Shown here one piece after another: positions 12,043 through 25,200 of a DNA stretch of 64,000 bases. A model generated the notes under the pieces. It worked only from the letters and a program-made list of their open reading frames with translations, was not told the origin of the DNA and ran no database searches. The position numbers were made by a program, and so were the translations under genes. The stretch comes from Deuterostichococcus epilithicus (Eukaryota; Chlorophyta; Trebouxiophyceae; Prasiolales; Stichococcaceae), in assembly GCA_033439295.1 (NCBI GenBank), contig JAVTLE010000021.1, positions 558,009-622,008 of the forward strand, written 5' to 3'. Each line of letters opens with the position of its first letter. Within the stretch, counting starts at the first letter, position 1.

Positions 12043-15000
12043 TCACTGGTTGACGATTGTGACCTTGCAGGTCTTTGTTACAGCCTTGTTCCCCGCTGCA
12101 TCGGTGGCGGACACTTTGAAAGTGAAGGATGAGCCGATGGCGCCCGACTTCTTCATTGTGACGCCGCCGGCTGCCCGAGCTGACACGCTGCACTTGCTCC
12201 CCCTGAAGCCCATCTTCGGTGCATTCTTGCAGGACACGCCTGCGCCAAAAAAGCTTCAGGCCTGAGCTTGCGTTAGTACATATTACAACCACCGCTGGCT
12301 GCTTACATAATCGGCACAAATGTGCTGCCGGGCAGTACACCATCTTAGTTTCGTTTTCAGAAGGAAGGGCAAAACAGCTCACCTGTGGTTGTAAATTTAA
12401 TCTTCTTGCTGCCAGAGCAATTATCAGTGGCCCGCGGCGATGCAAATGTCGGCACCAACACCCGGCGCTTGGTGGCGAACGGGCACCTGCCAAAGCGGAG
12501 ATGCCAAGCCGCTAAGTCATCCCTTTTTGAGCAAGCTTCGACTCGACGAGCCGGCATCCTCTGCAGCCTCCTGCTCAGGCCTAGCCAAAGGCGCTGGAAA
12601 CTCCCCCTTGGGACTCAGGGCCTGTTCTATACCACCTCAGGGACAGTAGCATCGTGCTGAACGATTCGAAGAGTACGCCATCTGCATTGCCGCCTCGGCT
12701 TTGCTGCACCGGACAACTCACGTGATCGTGGGAGCCGTCTTGTCAACGCCGGCCGCCTTGACGGTGCAGAAGTCGGTGCGGTTGAGCGAGTCCTTGACTG
12801 TCAGCGTCAGGGTGGTGCTTCCAACGCCTGAAACTCGCGCCGGGGACACCTCGCCTGCGCACCCGGGCCAACACACACAGCGGTGAGCTGAAGGCATCAA
12901 GGATGCATGGACTGGAGCTCTGCCGCCGCCTCCAGGCCGCCCGCCCGGCGGCACTCCGTGCAGGATAAACCGGGGGGGGGGGGGGGTTTGCGAACAACTT
13001 CCAAGACACATCGCCTGTTCCATTGCAGAAAGTGCAGACCCATCTCGGCGGCAGCGTGCCCCGGCAGAGGAATGGAATCAGTGGCGAGGGCTTACGTCTG
13101 AGCGTCAGGCCGCCGTAGGCAGCAGAGCCGCCATCAACCTCCTTGGCGGGGACGGCTGCAGAGCGGCACTTGTTGTCCAAAGTATACGACAGCGCGGCCG
13201 CCGTGCAGACCGCCTTAGGCGGCGCCGCCTCCACCGTCACGAAGGCCTGCCGGCAGGTACCAGCGCAATCAAGCAGGTGCATAATAGCAAGGCTAGCGAG
13301 CGGGATGCAGTTTCAGGGCTAGTGTGGCTCGCCCGCCTACTCAACAGGCTGAACATGCTCGAGGGTTTGGTGGTCAGGCCGATGCAGGGTTGACCATAGG
13401 ACGGGGTGCAGCCGCTCCAGCAGGTTGAAAGTAGCCAGACGACCCAGGATCCTGGCGCGGCAATCGAATCGCACTCACCACAGATGGCCCCGGCCGCCCA
13501 CGGAGCTGGGCCTGGCAAGCCCATGCAGAAACCAGACATTTTTTCAAGGCCAGGGGCGCACCGTGCACGAATCCGTGAGTGCGCCGTCAGAGGCAGTCAG
13601 TGTCACAGGGTACTCGCCAATGGTCGCCAGGTTGGTGCCGCCCACAAGCGTCAGCGTCACAGCCTTGCCATCAGGGTCCGACGAGCCGCCATCGATCTGC
13701 AGCGCATGCAGAAGGAGGGCCGCAGTGAGTTGGCATCGAATAGCTCGAATTTGTCGTATTCGCACACAGAACGCTAGCTTACAGAGGGCGCGCCTGCTAG
13801 AGCGCAACACTTCTAGTGGGTGTGCGACTTGCAGCAGTGGACACAAAAATGCTGCGCAGCAGGCAGGACCGCGACAGTGAACCGACTGAGCCAGAGGCTG
13901 CCGGCAGCACGGTGTCTCGGGTGCATCGCTGCTCCGCTCACCAGGCTGGCGTTGACGGAGACGGGGCCGGCTGCGCCCACCGTGATTGTGGCATTCCGGC
14001 ACACCGCGTCTGGTGGCGAGTTGGGCTTCCGCAGGATGGCCACCGCAGTGCACTGCTCAGGCTTCGGGCATGCGGGCGGGTTCATGGAACGGAACGGCGT
14101 GCCAATGAGCTGCGGAAGTAGGTCGAAGGGAAGTCAGCAGGACGACTGCGCAAGGGCGTTGTCGAATCTGCCAGCATGTTGGGTAGCCGGCTACTGATGA
14201 ATCGCGGCGCACTCGCATATTGAGCTGCTGCGTGCTCATGGTGAGAAGGTCCACAAGCATTAAGCACTCCTGACACATGCAGGGTCAGCGCGCACTGCCT
14301 TTGGAGCAAGCAATGGCAGAAGGCCGGCCATGCGGCAACATTAGGTCGGGGGGCCATTATGTCTAGGGGGCTCACCGTGGGGTTATCTGTTGCCCAGCCG
14401 TCAAAACCATTCGCCGCATTGCCAGCCACAGCGTAGCGGCGCACCTGCCAAACTCGAACTCTTCATCAGCCACTTGCGCCAAAACGATGCATCAAGCTCA
14501 GCGCAGCGCATGCATCTGCAGCCACAGCGTGCAAGGAATCTCAGCAGCAAGCGATGTGATGCAGGTTCGGCCCCCCATGTGAGGTTGCCCCTTGCTGAAG
14601 AATGGGCAGATGCCCTGAGTGGCTGCTGGAAAGGCGCAGGAGGGGCTTCAGTCAAGCACTGTAATAAGGCTTGTCAGCTGGCGCGCACCTCGAACGAGCC
14701 GGTGGTGTTGCCGGGGTTGGACGACAGCACGAGCATGGACGTGTGCGTTTCATCAGCGAAGATCACGTTGACGGGGCGGCCGAGCGGCGGTGGACCCTCC
14801 ACCTGGGCTTGCTGGTACAGCAGCGTTCCGACGATCTGCAAGACACAGGAGGTGTGGACAGGCGTCAGTGTGTCGAAGGGCAAACACAAAACAAACTGCA
14901 CTCATTGGGCGCAGGACGACACAAAACACACAGCCACTGCGTGATGCTTGCGCGCAAATCGCTTTGCATTCTGCTGCCTGCATGCAGGCAGCCTGTGGTG

Positions 15001-18000
15001 GACACATCCTCAAAAGACGAAAACTTGCCCTCAGGTCTGACGAGAAGCGAGTTAGGAAGTCGCGAGTGCCTGCGGCGCAACAATGCATGAGCGCTAAGGA
15101 ACTTCAGCAGCACCAAGGGCTCGGCTCCCTTACAACGCAGGTGGCATCACAACTTCTCCTGGTCCTTGGCAACGTGCCTGTCTCTGCAGGACTTGTGGCT
15201 TGCCGCCACCTGCACCGATACTGCGCGAGGGCCCCCAGCAGCGCTAACGGCAACGTCAGTCCTGTGACTGAGTAGAATATCATAGTGTGACCGCCGGTGC
15301 TCACCGGCAGTGGAGGCGGTGCCCACGATGAAGCCGCCGTCCGGCAGCTGCAGCAGCGCATCGGCCTTGTTGAGCCGCTGGAAGCCGTAGATGTCCTGCA
15401 GCAGCAGCCAGTACATGCGAGTGTGCGACTCAAACTCTCGTCCCCGACATTTCTGTGCATTGGTGCAGCCTCGGCACGATGCCTCGGCGCACAGGCAGGC
15501 GCCGTAGCCGACCCACCTCGCGAGAAGGGGTACCTGTCAAGGCAGCTGAGGGACGGCTGCCCACCATGACATGTCGTGCATGTCGTGCGGGCGAGCAGGA
15601 ATTCAGTCGGCTGGCAGCGAGAGGAAAGTGCAGAAAGGTAGGGGTCTTGGACGCACCACGGGCTGCACCGTGCCGGCCTGCATGACAGCGCCAGTGCGCA
15701 GGTTCATGCGCTGGACAGCAAGCGTGTTGTTGTAGGAGACGCGGCGGGAGCAGGGGCGCGCGGGCGTGCCGGGGCTGGCCGGCACGTCCACGCAGGTTGG
15801 CACCGTCTTGACTTGCACGCCCGTCGCATTTGAGGTGACCTGCGGCATTTTGCCAAAGGACCGATCAGCCCCCCTGGATGTCATGGCCTCCCGTGCAACG
15901 GTGTAGTGACTAGCGGCAGGCCGCGCACTGGAACAGGCGGCAGGCTTCCTGGAAGAGGAGCCAGATGTGCACAGGGACACCCGCATGCAAAGACTAGAAC
16001 ATGTAGGTAGCAGTGCACAAAACTCTGACGGCTGCGGGCTGATGCCTGGTGTCTGTGCGGGCGCGTACCACCGAGGAGGTGAAGATGCCAGTGTCGTCCT
16101 GGCCCGCAACGATGGGGTTGTTGTACTGTGAGGACACGAAGATGTCCTCGTCGTTTGTGTTCAGCAGCTTCAGGTCCTGGCCCTGTGCAGCCAAGTGGGC
16201 AAGCAGGGTCGTCAGCATGCGACGGCAGGCATGTGTGGGCGCCTTAACCTTGCAGCAATGCAGCGTGATTGTTGGGGTGTTGCCAGGAAGAGGGCCAGAG
16301 GAGCATGAGGCGCGGGCACAGACAGGGGTTCTGCATAGATTGTGCATGTGAGATAGCAGGAATGCCCGGAACGAATCGCACCGCCAGGTAGCCGTCATCG
16401 ACAGACACGCCGGGGGCAACGTTGTACTTGCGGACGTCGCCCGGGGGCAGCGTGTGGTCTGTGACACTGCATACCAAAGTGCGCCACAGTGGGCGGCGGC
16501 CCTGGCTGCTATCCGCACGTGCTTCATGCTTTTGCATTGTTCTATATTGATCTGTATTGAAGATGACAGAAGGGAACAGCAAAAACAGCCGAAATGCCAC
16601 AGGAGATGCACAGCGCAGGAACATCACTGACAAGAGGCGGAGAGCTCAACAGGTGATGGGGAAAGAGCCAGAACGCACGCTGCAGATAGGTACAGGGTGT
16701 CATTGGTGCCGACGGTCAGGTAGTCGACCGCATTCAGCGGGTTGATGTAGATCTGATTCCTGCACATGGCGACCGCTCAATGGTAATGGCGCTCACTCGC
16801 CATGCACCACGTTTGCATCGAAAGTTGCCCATCTGCAGGCGCGCTCCCCTTGCGCCTCAGCGCAGCAAACATGCCGGGGGCCCGGCCACAATAGTTAGCA
16901 GGATGCATAGCCCACAAGCTGTGCGGCACGACCCTGTGCACATGCACGGAGCTGGGGCACGGCACCTGTACGGGCCGACTTTGTCTACTTCCGCGGACAG
17001 CGGCACCGTCCAGCCGGGGTACACGGCATCCCAGTCGCCGTTGGGCGCAGTGTGCGGCTCCTTGGAGTCCAGGCGCACGGGCTGGTAGGTGGGAGCCTTC
17101 AGCACCGTCTTGTTGTCGGCTGCGCGAGCGCGGCAGGGCACACACTTATTGAGGCAAGGTGGTCCGTAAGGTTGCACTGGTCAGGCGCATGGCAGGTCGT
17201 GACTGTAGGGGGCAAGCGGGCTTGGTGCATTGCAGCATAAACTCGGAAAGCCCGGCCGCATATGGCAGCGGGACCAGCTCGCTCACATCAATGCGGCACC
17301 TCGCCAATGCAAGGAGCACCATCAACAAAGCGAGGGAGCGCACCGGCGAGGTAGACGGGGGACTTCACGTGGATGTACAGCTTGTCACCCTTGGCGCGGA
17401 ACTCGCCGCTCTTGACGTGCGCGTATGCCTGCAAGTTTCGTTTTCACGGGGAAGATCAGTTGCAACGTGGGCTTGACTGTGTCGCACAGCGGCCATGGCA
17501 GACTGTATGTCACAGTAGCGTGACAGAGCAGCGGGGTGCATCGACGCAACAAGTTCGGAGCTCACGTAGTCGGGCATGTTGGTGTCGTACAGTCCTGCGG
17601 AGACGATTTCCGCGGGTGTGGGCGGGTTGCCGGCGGCATCGGGCTGCAGGAAGTTGCCGCCGTCCGCAAACACCTATGATCCAGAAGCAGGGCCTGATCG
17701 TGACGCAACTGCAAACACGCCGCGCCCCCAGCCGCAGCAGTTCGTGGCAGAGTTGCGCATGGCAGTGTCTAATCTGCGGGCTCGACTGAAGTGCTGCAGA
17801 GTGTCTTAGTAGGAGTATGCAATGAGCTCGGAGTGCAAACCATGAATTGGGCGCCCCACGGGGCGCGGGGTGCCGGGTTGTTGTTGGAGGCCTGGACACC
17901 GCGCTGCCTGCGAGCATATTGGTGCTGTGTCATCGGCAGTGGCAGAACTGTCGCTGCAGCGGCGGCGCCATCATGAATGTGCATTTTAAAGCTGAACTGA

Positions 18001-18219
18001 TCTATGCAATGGACCACTTGACGTCTCGCTGAAAACCACTGCAGATCCGTTGCGCCAAGAACCGACTGCGTATGCTGACTGGCGCATGCAACATGAGTAT
18101 AAGGGCAGCAGAAGCAGCACCTCACGACCACGATGATGTCGTCCTTCACCCAGTTGCGCGCTTCGGCTGCTGCAGCGAGCAGCACAAGCGCTGCCACAGC
18201 ACAAATTGCTGTGGCCCTC
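12043..18219 (-). CDS. Secreted protein with C-terminal HYR-like modules
   Basis: Minus-strand exons include 18126-18219 (signal-peptide core AALVLLAAAAEA then RNWVKDDIIVV), 17566-17673, about 17348-17428, 16972-17119 and beyond, 16694-16759, 16382-16466, 16069-16192, 15657-15839, 15305-15395, 14689-14835, 14376-14444, 13942-14109, 13562-13696, 13096-13246, 12722-12854, 12383-12486 and 12043-12239 (TGA). The N-terminal two thirds has stretches such as ALLQLPDGGFIVGTAS and VNVIFADETHTSMLVLSSN, suggestive of a beta-propeller, but I cannot name a family. The last third shows repeated Ig-like modules with HYR (hyalin-repeat) hallmarks: SDPDGKAVTLTL, GEYPVTLTASDGALTDSC, DKTAPTITCP and FTFKVSATDAAGNKAV, with paired cysteines. 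Inferred: extracellular or cell-wall adhesion protein. A phase mismatch between 14836 and 15304 implies one missed small exon. The start codon lies in an upstream exon I could not fix. Confidence 0.7.
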
Positions 18220-19235
18220 CTGCATATTGTGAAATTGTCTCGTGGTCAGGATTTGCTCAGCATGCTTGCAGTGGCGGCATGAAGGCCAAATTGCCCCATG
18301 GTCGTCGTGCATAAGCCCAACACTGAGAGATAGCAAGGGTGCTGGTGTCCTTCGGCGTGCGCCATCATTGCTTGCACACACCCAGTACATCCGAAAAAGT
18401 CTGTCCACGTGGCAGGCAATATTGCGCCATGAGCCCCGCCGAGGAATGCTCCGTGACAGCAGATGACACCAGGGTCAAACAGACGACCGCACCCAGCACG
18501 AATGCGCTCGGCAGCCATCGCGACTCAATCTGGCGCGGCAGTCTCGCCGGGCTCGGCGGCACTGCATTTCGAAAGAAGCATGTCATGCCGCTGATCAGCC
18601 GAGATGCAATCGGTACGGTTGCATAAGACTCTGAGGCGCTTGTGTTTTAGTTTGTGGTTCCAGGCGACCTTCGACGCCCGGCTGCGAAGTGCACGCTGAA
18701 TGACTGTACGGCCACCGCGTCGTTGCCATCAGAGCGTGCATCGCAAGCCGTTTCCGGCAGCTGCACCTTCCGATGTTAGGTGGACTGCACTCATGAACAT
18801 CGTGCTGAGCATCACGGGCTATGCTGACCAAATGGGGGCTGCACACCTTCCGTCGTCCCCTCTGATGGGAGGGTGCGAGCGCTGGCAGCCCAGATGTTCC
18901 GCTGCAGGAAGACGCTTTCACGGATTGCTGTGATGAGTTTCGGCTAGAGTGAGGTTCCGTGACTTGCGAATTGATGCGTCTGGCGCAAAAGCTGCGTCGT
19001 TCTGGCATTTGTACCAAAGGAGCAAACCGGTACAGGTTTCATCTCCAGATTCAGCCAGCGCATGTGCCCATGTGTGTTGTACTGGTGCATGATGTTACCC
19101 CTCCTTCGTCATATGGGGACCTGTTTTGACGTTCCTGCCTCAATGTCACTATATGAAGATAGGATTGGGCGGGCTATTGTGTGGTGCTCGACAACCAAGC
19201 ACGATGGCTGCCCAGAGATAAAGCCGCCATCCAGC
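18220..19235. other. 5' region of the HYR gene and 3' flank of HisRS
   Basis: Probably holds the first exon and promoter of the HYR gene. A minus-strand frame 18365-18586 starts with ATG and has a hydrophobic stretch (SAFVLGAVVCLTLVSSAV), so it is a candidate N-terminal exon, but I cannot join it by phase. The rest shows nothing recognisable. Confidence 0.3.
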
Positions 19236-22200
19236 TCATGATGCCTCGGTTGCCTGCGCCGCGGCGCCCGCCGCAATGAGCCTGAACTCGCCGCGCTCTG
19301 CGATGCGGCGCTTGAGATCCTCCGCCAGCTGCGCCACTGGCACATCGTCCTGTGTGTTTGCCGCCAGGTCCTTCACCTTGACGACCCCCGCCTCCAGCTC
19401 CTATTTGTGGCATTGAACAACCTCAGTTGGCGGCCAATCGCCGAGCTCGGGGTTGCGCAGGCTGCTCGGAGGATGTCAGGCGATGGTTGAGAACCTCGAA
19501 GACGACCACTCAACGGCGCTGCCGAGTCATAGCAAGGGGGCCCGTTGCTAGGCAGGGCCGCCGGCTGTCAGCGTCTGTGGGGCGCAGCTGCCGGCACTGC
19601 GACGAAGACTACACTGTGAGCACGACAGCACATCCAGCAGGCGAGCACCGAGCTGCCGAACAGCACGATGAAGGGGATGCCGGAGTCGAAGGCGGCCTTC
19701 AGCGTGTCCCCCATCTTCGGGTTTGGCTTGAAGCCAAATTCCGCCTGCGCGCAAGCCAGGCCCGGAGCCTCACGCATGCGCTACTGGTGCCACCATGCGG
19801 CGACTCGCACGGCAGGAGGTGTGCACAGCGCTGCCACCTGTATGCGAAACACGGAGCACAGCGAGGAGCGCACCGCAATGCCCGCATCCCACAGCCGGGC
19901 GGCGACCTCCATGCGCTTGCCCTGCAGCCCGTTGCCAATGCTGGCCACCAGCACCTGCGCCGTTCAGCATGCACAGCTCATGCCGCTGTAGGTGCGACAA
20001 GGCTGATGCTTGATCTCATGAATGTGCGATGGAATCAGGCTCTTGGCAGTGCGGATTGCTGTGTAACGACCAATGGCTGACCAGACAAGATCAACATGTG
20101 TTTCGCCTAGTCCTGAGCCTTCATGCATTTGCCTTCGTCGGAGCCTAGCAGCTCTGGGGCCTGTGCAGCCGCCGGCGGGGCATATGTGCTACCGAGGCCT
20201 GCTGCTCACGCCCAACTGCAGGTGCAGGATGATGCTGCACCCCTTGCAGCAGGGCATCTACCATGAAGTAACCTAGGGCAGCCGTTTTGAGGCCACAGCT
20301 CACCCAACCCCCTCGGTCACATGGGTGCACGGCAGAGTGGCGAGCCCATAGTGTGGAGTGCAAGCTTTAGTCACTCCTCACCTGGGTGCAAGTCGCGCGG
20401 ATGAAGCCGTTGCAGGCCTCGGCCTCACGCCGCTTGCGCGCCTCGAGGACGCTGAAGACGCGCTCAATGCCAATGGAGCAGCCGACCGCGGGCACGTCCT
20501 TGCCGCTGAACATGCCCACCAGCTTGTCATACCTGCGGCAGCGGCGGAAGTGGGGTACAGCATGTGTTCGGCAGCAGGCTGCAGGTGCCCCGCTGAAGGA
20601 CTCCCTCCAAACAGCGCCGTCCCGCTGTCCGGTTCCCATTTAACATGTGGCGTTTTCTCTGGCCAGCTCAGCAACAGCAGCCATGTGCGAAAGGGTTGAA
20701 CAGCATAGCACAGCACCGGGCGCAGCAGCGGCATGTGACCCTTCTCAGAAGCCCATACCTGCCTCCGGCGGCGATGGAGCCGACGCCGACGGAAGGGTCG
20801 GTGAGAATCGCCTCGTAGATGACGCCAGTGTAATAGTCCAGCCCGCGTGCGAGGCTCAGGTCGAAGCTGAAGTGGGGCAGCGCGCCCATGGCGTGCAGGA
20901 ATCCGAACAGCACCCGCATCTCCTCGAGCGCCGCCTGTGAGTGCATGGGGGTCGAACAGTCGAGGCTCCTGGGACACCACCAGCCAGAATATGTCGCCAC
21001 CCGCCCACATCGGAGACATAGCTTGCAGTGGGAGCAATTCGCCGGGGAAGTTCAAATACATCAGGACAGAGCCACTGCACAAGCTGCAGAAAGCCGCGCG
21101 ACTGCTGGAGCCGAGGGCCTGGACCCGGCCGCCCAAAGCCGGCCGCACATCACCTAACCCCCCCACCTTCGAGTCGGGGTGGTCCGCCAGCGGGCTGCCG
21201 GGCGCACGCAGCTGCTCCAGTAGAGCCCACGGCTCCTGGCGCCGGTAGCTGCCGTCCGCCGCCCTCACGTCGCACATCGCGATCATGTCGTGGATGGCGT
21301 CTGCCACGCCGCCCGGCAGCCCCTTGTCCTGCACCATCTCCTGCCGCACCTCCGCCCAGTCCGCCTTGTCCAGCTTGTCAATTGCGGAGCAGATGGCCCT
21401 GCAGGTGCATGCAACACGCTTTTAAACAAAGAGGCGATTGACATATTTACCCATACGTATTTCTTTTGTCCTCTGACTCCTGCCGCACTTTAGCCCAACA
21501 AGCCTTGTCCAGCTACCTCCTAGAAAAGGTAGCACAACACGTCTGCAACACGGACCTGGTATTTGATCAAGAATCCTTTCTTCGTTCATGTAGTGGCACA
21601 AAAGACTGCGAGAAGAGAGGGCAGCTGCCAGCACGGTTGACAGCGGCGCTGCTTTCACAATACTCGAATGAGACGTGAGGGTGTGTCTGGAGGACCGTGC
21701 CATCAGACATGCCCTGACGCGTCTGGTTGTGCTTTCGCTCTGCCGAGAACAGGCGTCATGAACCCCAACAGCATCCGATATGTCGATGCCGAGAATTCTC
21801 AAAATCACCTGAACTTCTGGGGCGGCACGCCGGCGACGGCCAGCATCGCGTCCAGCAGCCGGCGGTGGTTGAGCTTCACCACAAAGCCGCCGTAGGGCGC
21901 CTCCAGCGGCGCCAGCTGCAGCCCCGCCAGCACCTCCACCAGCACCTGCGACAGGCACGGGGTTAGGGTTCAAGGCTTAGGGCAGCCAATCGTTAGGCGG
22001 CTGATCAGTGCAGCCGCCGGGCCAGCAGCATGACTTACGTGCCAGACGCCGCTGCTGATTGACGCCAGAGACACTCAGTGCTTGATCCAGCCTGAAGCAG
22101 TCTCGGGGGACTGGCACAGCCTCCAGGACATTGGGCATGCATGGCGCCGCTGGGGGTGTCTGACGATCGTTAGGGGATGTTCGCATCAATTTGCTTTACT

Positions 22201-25200
22201 CGGAGGGTTTTTAGAAAAGGGCTGTTCTCGCATCCGTTCGTGGGAGCGAGCGGACCTTGAGGATCTCGGCATCGGGCACCATGAGCGGGTAGGCACCCGC
22301 AATGTCCAGGTCGCACTGGTAGAACTCTCGGAAGCGGCCCCGGTTCATCTGCGGCTGATCCCGCCGGTACACCTACAGAAGTAAAAGTGAAAGTCCACTT
22401 CAAGGGGAGATCTTCGTGATCGAACTTGTTGAGAAAGCGGCTCAGGCATGAGCACCGGGCCACGGGTCCCTTGTTAGTGCATGTACCAGCTGTACTTCTG
22501 GCGCCGCCGGCTGGACAGGTGCCAACTTGTGGTCGACTTCGGGTGCAACCGGGCCCCAGCAAGGTGTGGCACGGGGTCTTGGCCGCGGTCATGCATGCTT
22601 TCAGGTGCACGACACATGCACAGCAGCTGCACCTTGGCGATGTGGTACCGCTTGATGTTGGAGATGCCATTGAGTGCGATGTAGCGCGCGAAGGGCACTG
22701 TCAGATCGTACCTGCGCGCGCAGTGATGAACACACCTCAACAAGTGTGCACCAACGCCAGGTCTGCACGCTGCGCAGTACATCGTCCCAGAGCGCCCTGA
22801 GTCGCCGCAGAGCCAGCACGCCACCGTTCTACGCACCCAGAGCCAGCATGCCCCTCGCCGGCGTGCTGCCTGCATTCCACACACACGTTACACGTTTCCC
22901 TCGTTCAATCGCCGCGTCCAGCTGCCAGCAAAATCGCACCGCAGGCTGAGGATCTCGCCGCCCTGGTCGGCCAGGTCGTAGATGAGCTTGGAGTCCTCGC
23001 CGTACTTGCCCATCAGCGTCTCCCGCAGCTCGAACACGGGCGTGTCGATGGCCACAGCGCCATGGCGCTGGAAAACACCCGTGATGCTACGTGCAGGAGG
23101 GAGAACAGGTGTAAGCACAGCGCCCATGGCACAACCGGACTGTAATCCGGCTTCATCCAGATCTCGAAATCGGACATTTCGATGCGCATTGCGCCGTTGG
23201 CGCCAGAGAACGCCTGGGATCCTGTGCGGGAGCAGGGGGAAGCAGCCGCACTGGACGACCAGTCCATGAGCAACAAGCCATTTGCTTGCAGCCCCACCCG
23301 ATGTATGGCGTCACCACAACACTGCTGCCTGCATGCCGTGTAGGTGCAGCTGAGCATGTGCACGGCATGCTGTGTTGCTGCGCTGACCGCTGCAGAGTGC
23401 CCTGCGCTTCAAGAGCTTGGAGCAGAAGCAGGAGCAGTAGCAGGAGCAGTGGCAGTGGCGGAGGCGGGGGACGCACGTGCGGAATGCCATCTCCCGGATG
23501 GCCATCTGGTCCGGCAGCAGGTCGCGGGTGCCCTTCGGGATCTTGGGCTTCCGCTGCACCTGTAGGTTGACAGAAGCAGAAGAGCTCAAAAGTACCAGGG
23601 CAGGACCTGCACCAGCCATTGCAGCAGGCCTCAGCACGGCCTCAGCACAGCCCCAGCCCCAGCGCCTCGGGGCAGCACCTGGTTTGCCTCCAGGGTGGCC
23701 TGCAGCACCGCCAGGTGGCGCCGCAGCTGCGGCCCTGCCGGGTCCAGCGCATCGGCTACACGTGCCAACGCCTGCCGGATGCCGCCGCTCGAATCGCCGC
23801 CAGCCTGGCTGCCTGGCGCTGACGCTGCGCCGGCGGGCTCTGCGGCGCCGTCTGCTGGCGGGGCGGGGCCGTCAGGCGCGCTGCCGCCAGATTCCGCTGG
23901 CGCTGCTGCCGACGCCGCTGCCGCTACTGGGATTGAGAGTGCTGCCATCCTGCGAGGTGAAAGTGAAAGACCACAACTCCTGAGGAGAATGTGCCATGTA
24001 GCAAGATGGGCTACCGAGCCAAGCCTGCCTGACTGGTATCTCGCCAGCGAGCATGGCATGGCCGGCAACGGGCATCAGGCAGGCCGCCAAGCACCTGACG
24101 CATGCTGTGTGGAATGCGGACCACGCAGGCATCACACTCCGCGTCTGTATGATGGAATATTGATCTGCATTGAGTCGTTCCGCCCACCTGGTTGCAATGT
24201 CCGCAGCGGCTGTTTCCTCGGTGGCGCCGGCAGCTGCTGCATCCACGATGCCGCGCACGACGGCCGTGCCCTTGCCGAGCGCCGGGCCAGCGGGACCCTT
24301 GCCCTTGCGCTTCGGGGCCGCGGCGGGCTGTGCGGCGCCCGCTGCTGGGCCCTGCAGAGGAGCGTCAAGCCATCTCATAAGGACCGTGTGCTGGGAAATG
24401 ACCGTCAATGCGGAGAATTGAGAACCAGGCGGGACTCAAGCTGTACCCTGTGCCGGGTCTGCTGCTTCTGTGACCTGGGTCCTCGACCTGAGAAGCATTG
24501 CCAGTGCAGCATGAGGGAACGCTGCCTTGAAAGGACGCTGAAGGGTTTCGCGGGGTACCGCAGTGCACACCTCCTGCTGCCTGAGCAGCATCGCCGCCGC
24601 GAGCGCCTCCGCGCCCAGCAGGCGCGGCAGCGCGCCGGCGAGCCGCGACAGCTGCAGCGCCTGGGCTGCTGCAGGTGGCGCGCCACTGCCACTGCCGCCA
24701 GCAAGCGGGCCGGCCCAGGCCAGCTGATCGAAGGCCGGCTCAGCCTCTGCCGAAAGGCCCTGCAGTGCACACGAAGCCGCTCTCGGCGGATTGCAGGCCG
24801 CTACCTCGTGCAACACAGTGTGTATTATGTACCGATGGCAAGGGCTGGGTTGGCAATAACCATAAAGACAGAGCTGCGGGTTGACATCATGACTTAAAGG
24901 AGCACCACAGCCGCAACAGTGCACCTGAGAACCGGCGTCCAATTTGGCACGCAGCTCCGCCAGTCGCCCGCAGCTGTGGCCCGCCAGCTCGTGCAGGGCC
25001 AGCGCAGCATCGCCGAGCGCACGCGTGAGCTGAGGTGTCGACGGCGGGAGAGACTGCAGCCGTGTTGGCGGCGGCAATGCTGCAGCCAGCTCCGCCCTGA
25101 CGAGTGCCGCAGCTGCCGCAATGGCGTCTGCTGCGCAGCCCAGAGCCTGCAGAGCAGCAACCATGGGCTTGTGTTTTGGGAGCCTCGGTCGGCAAGCTGG

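Noticed and set aside
18365-18586. Hydrophobic N-terminal frame as the HYR gene's first exon
   Set aside because: No donor in it gives the phase needed by the next exon, so it is mentioned only as a candidate.
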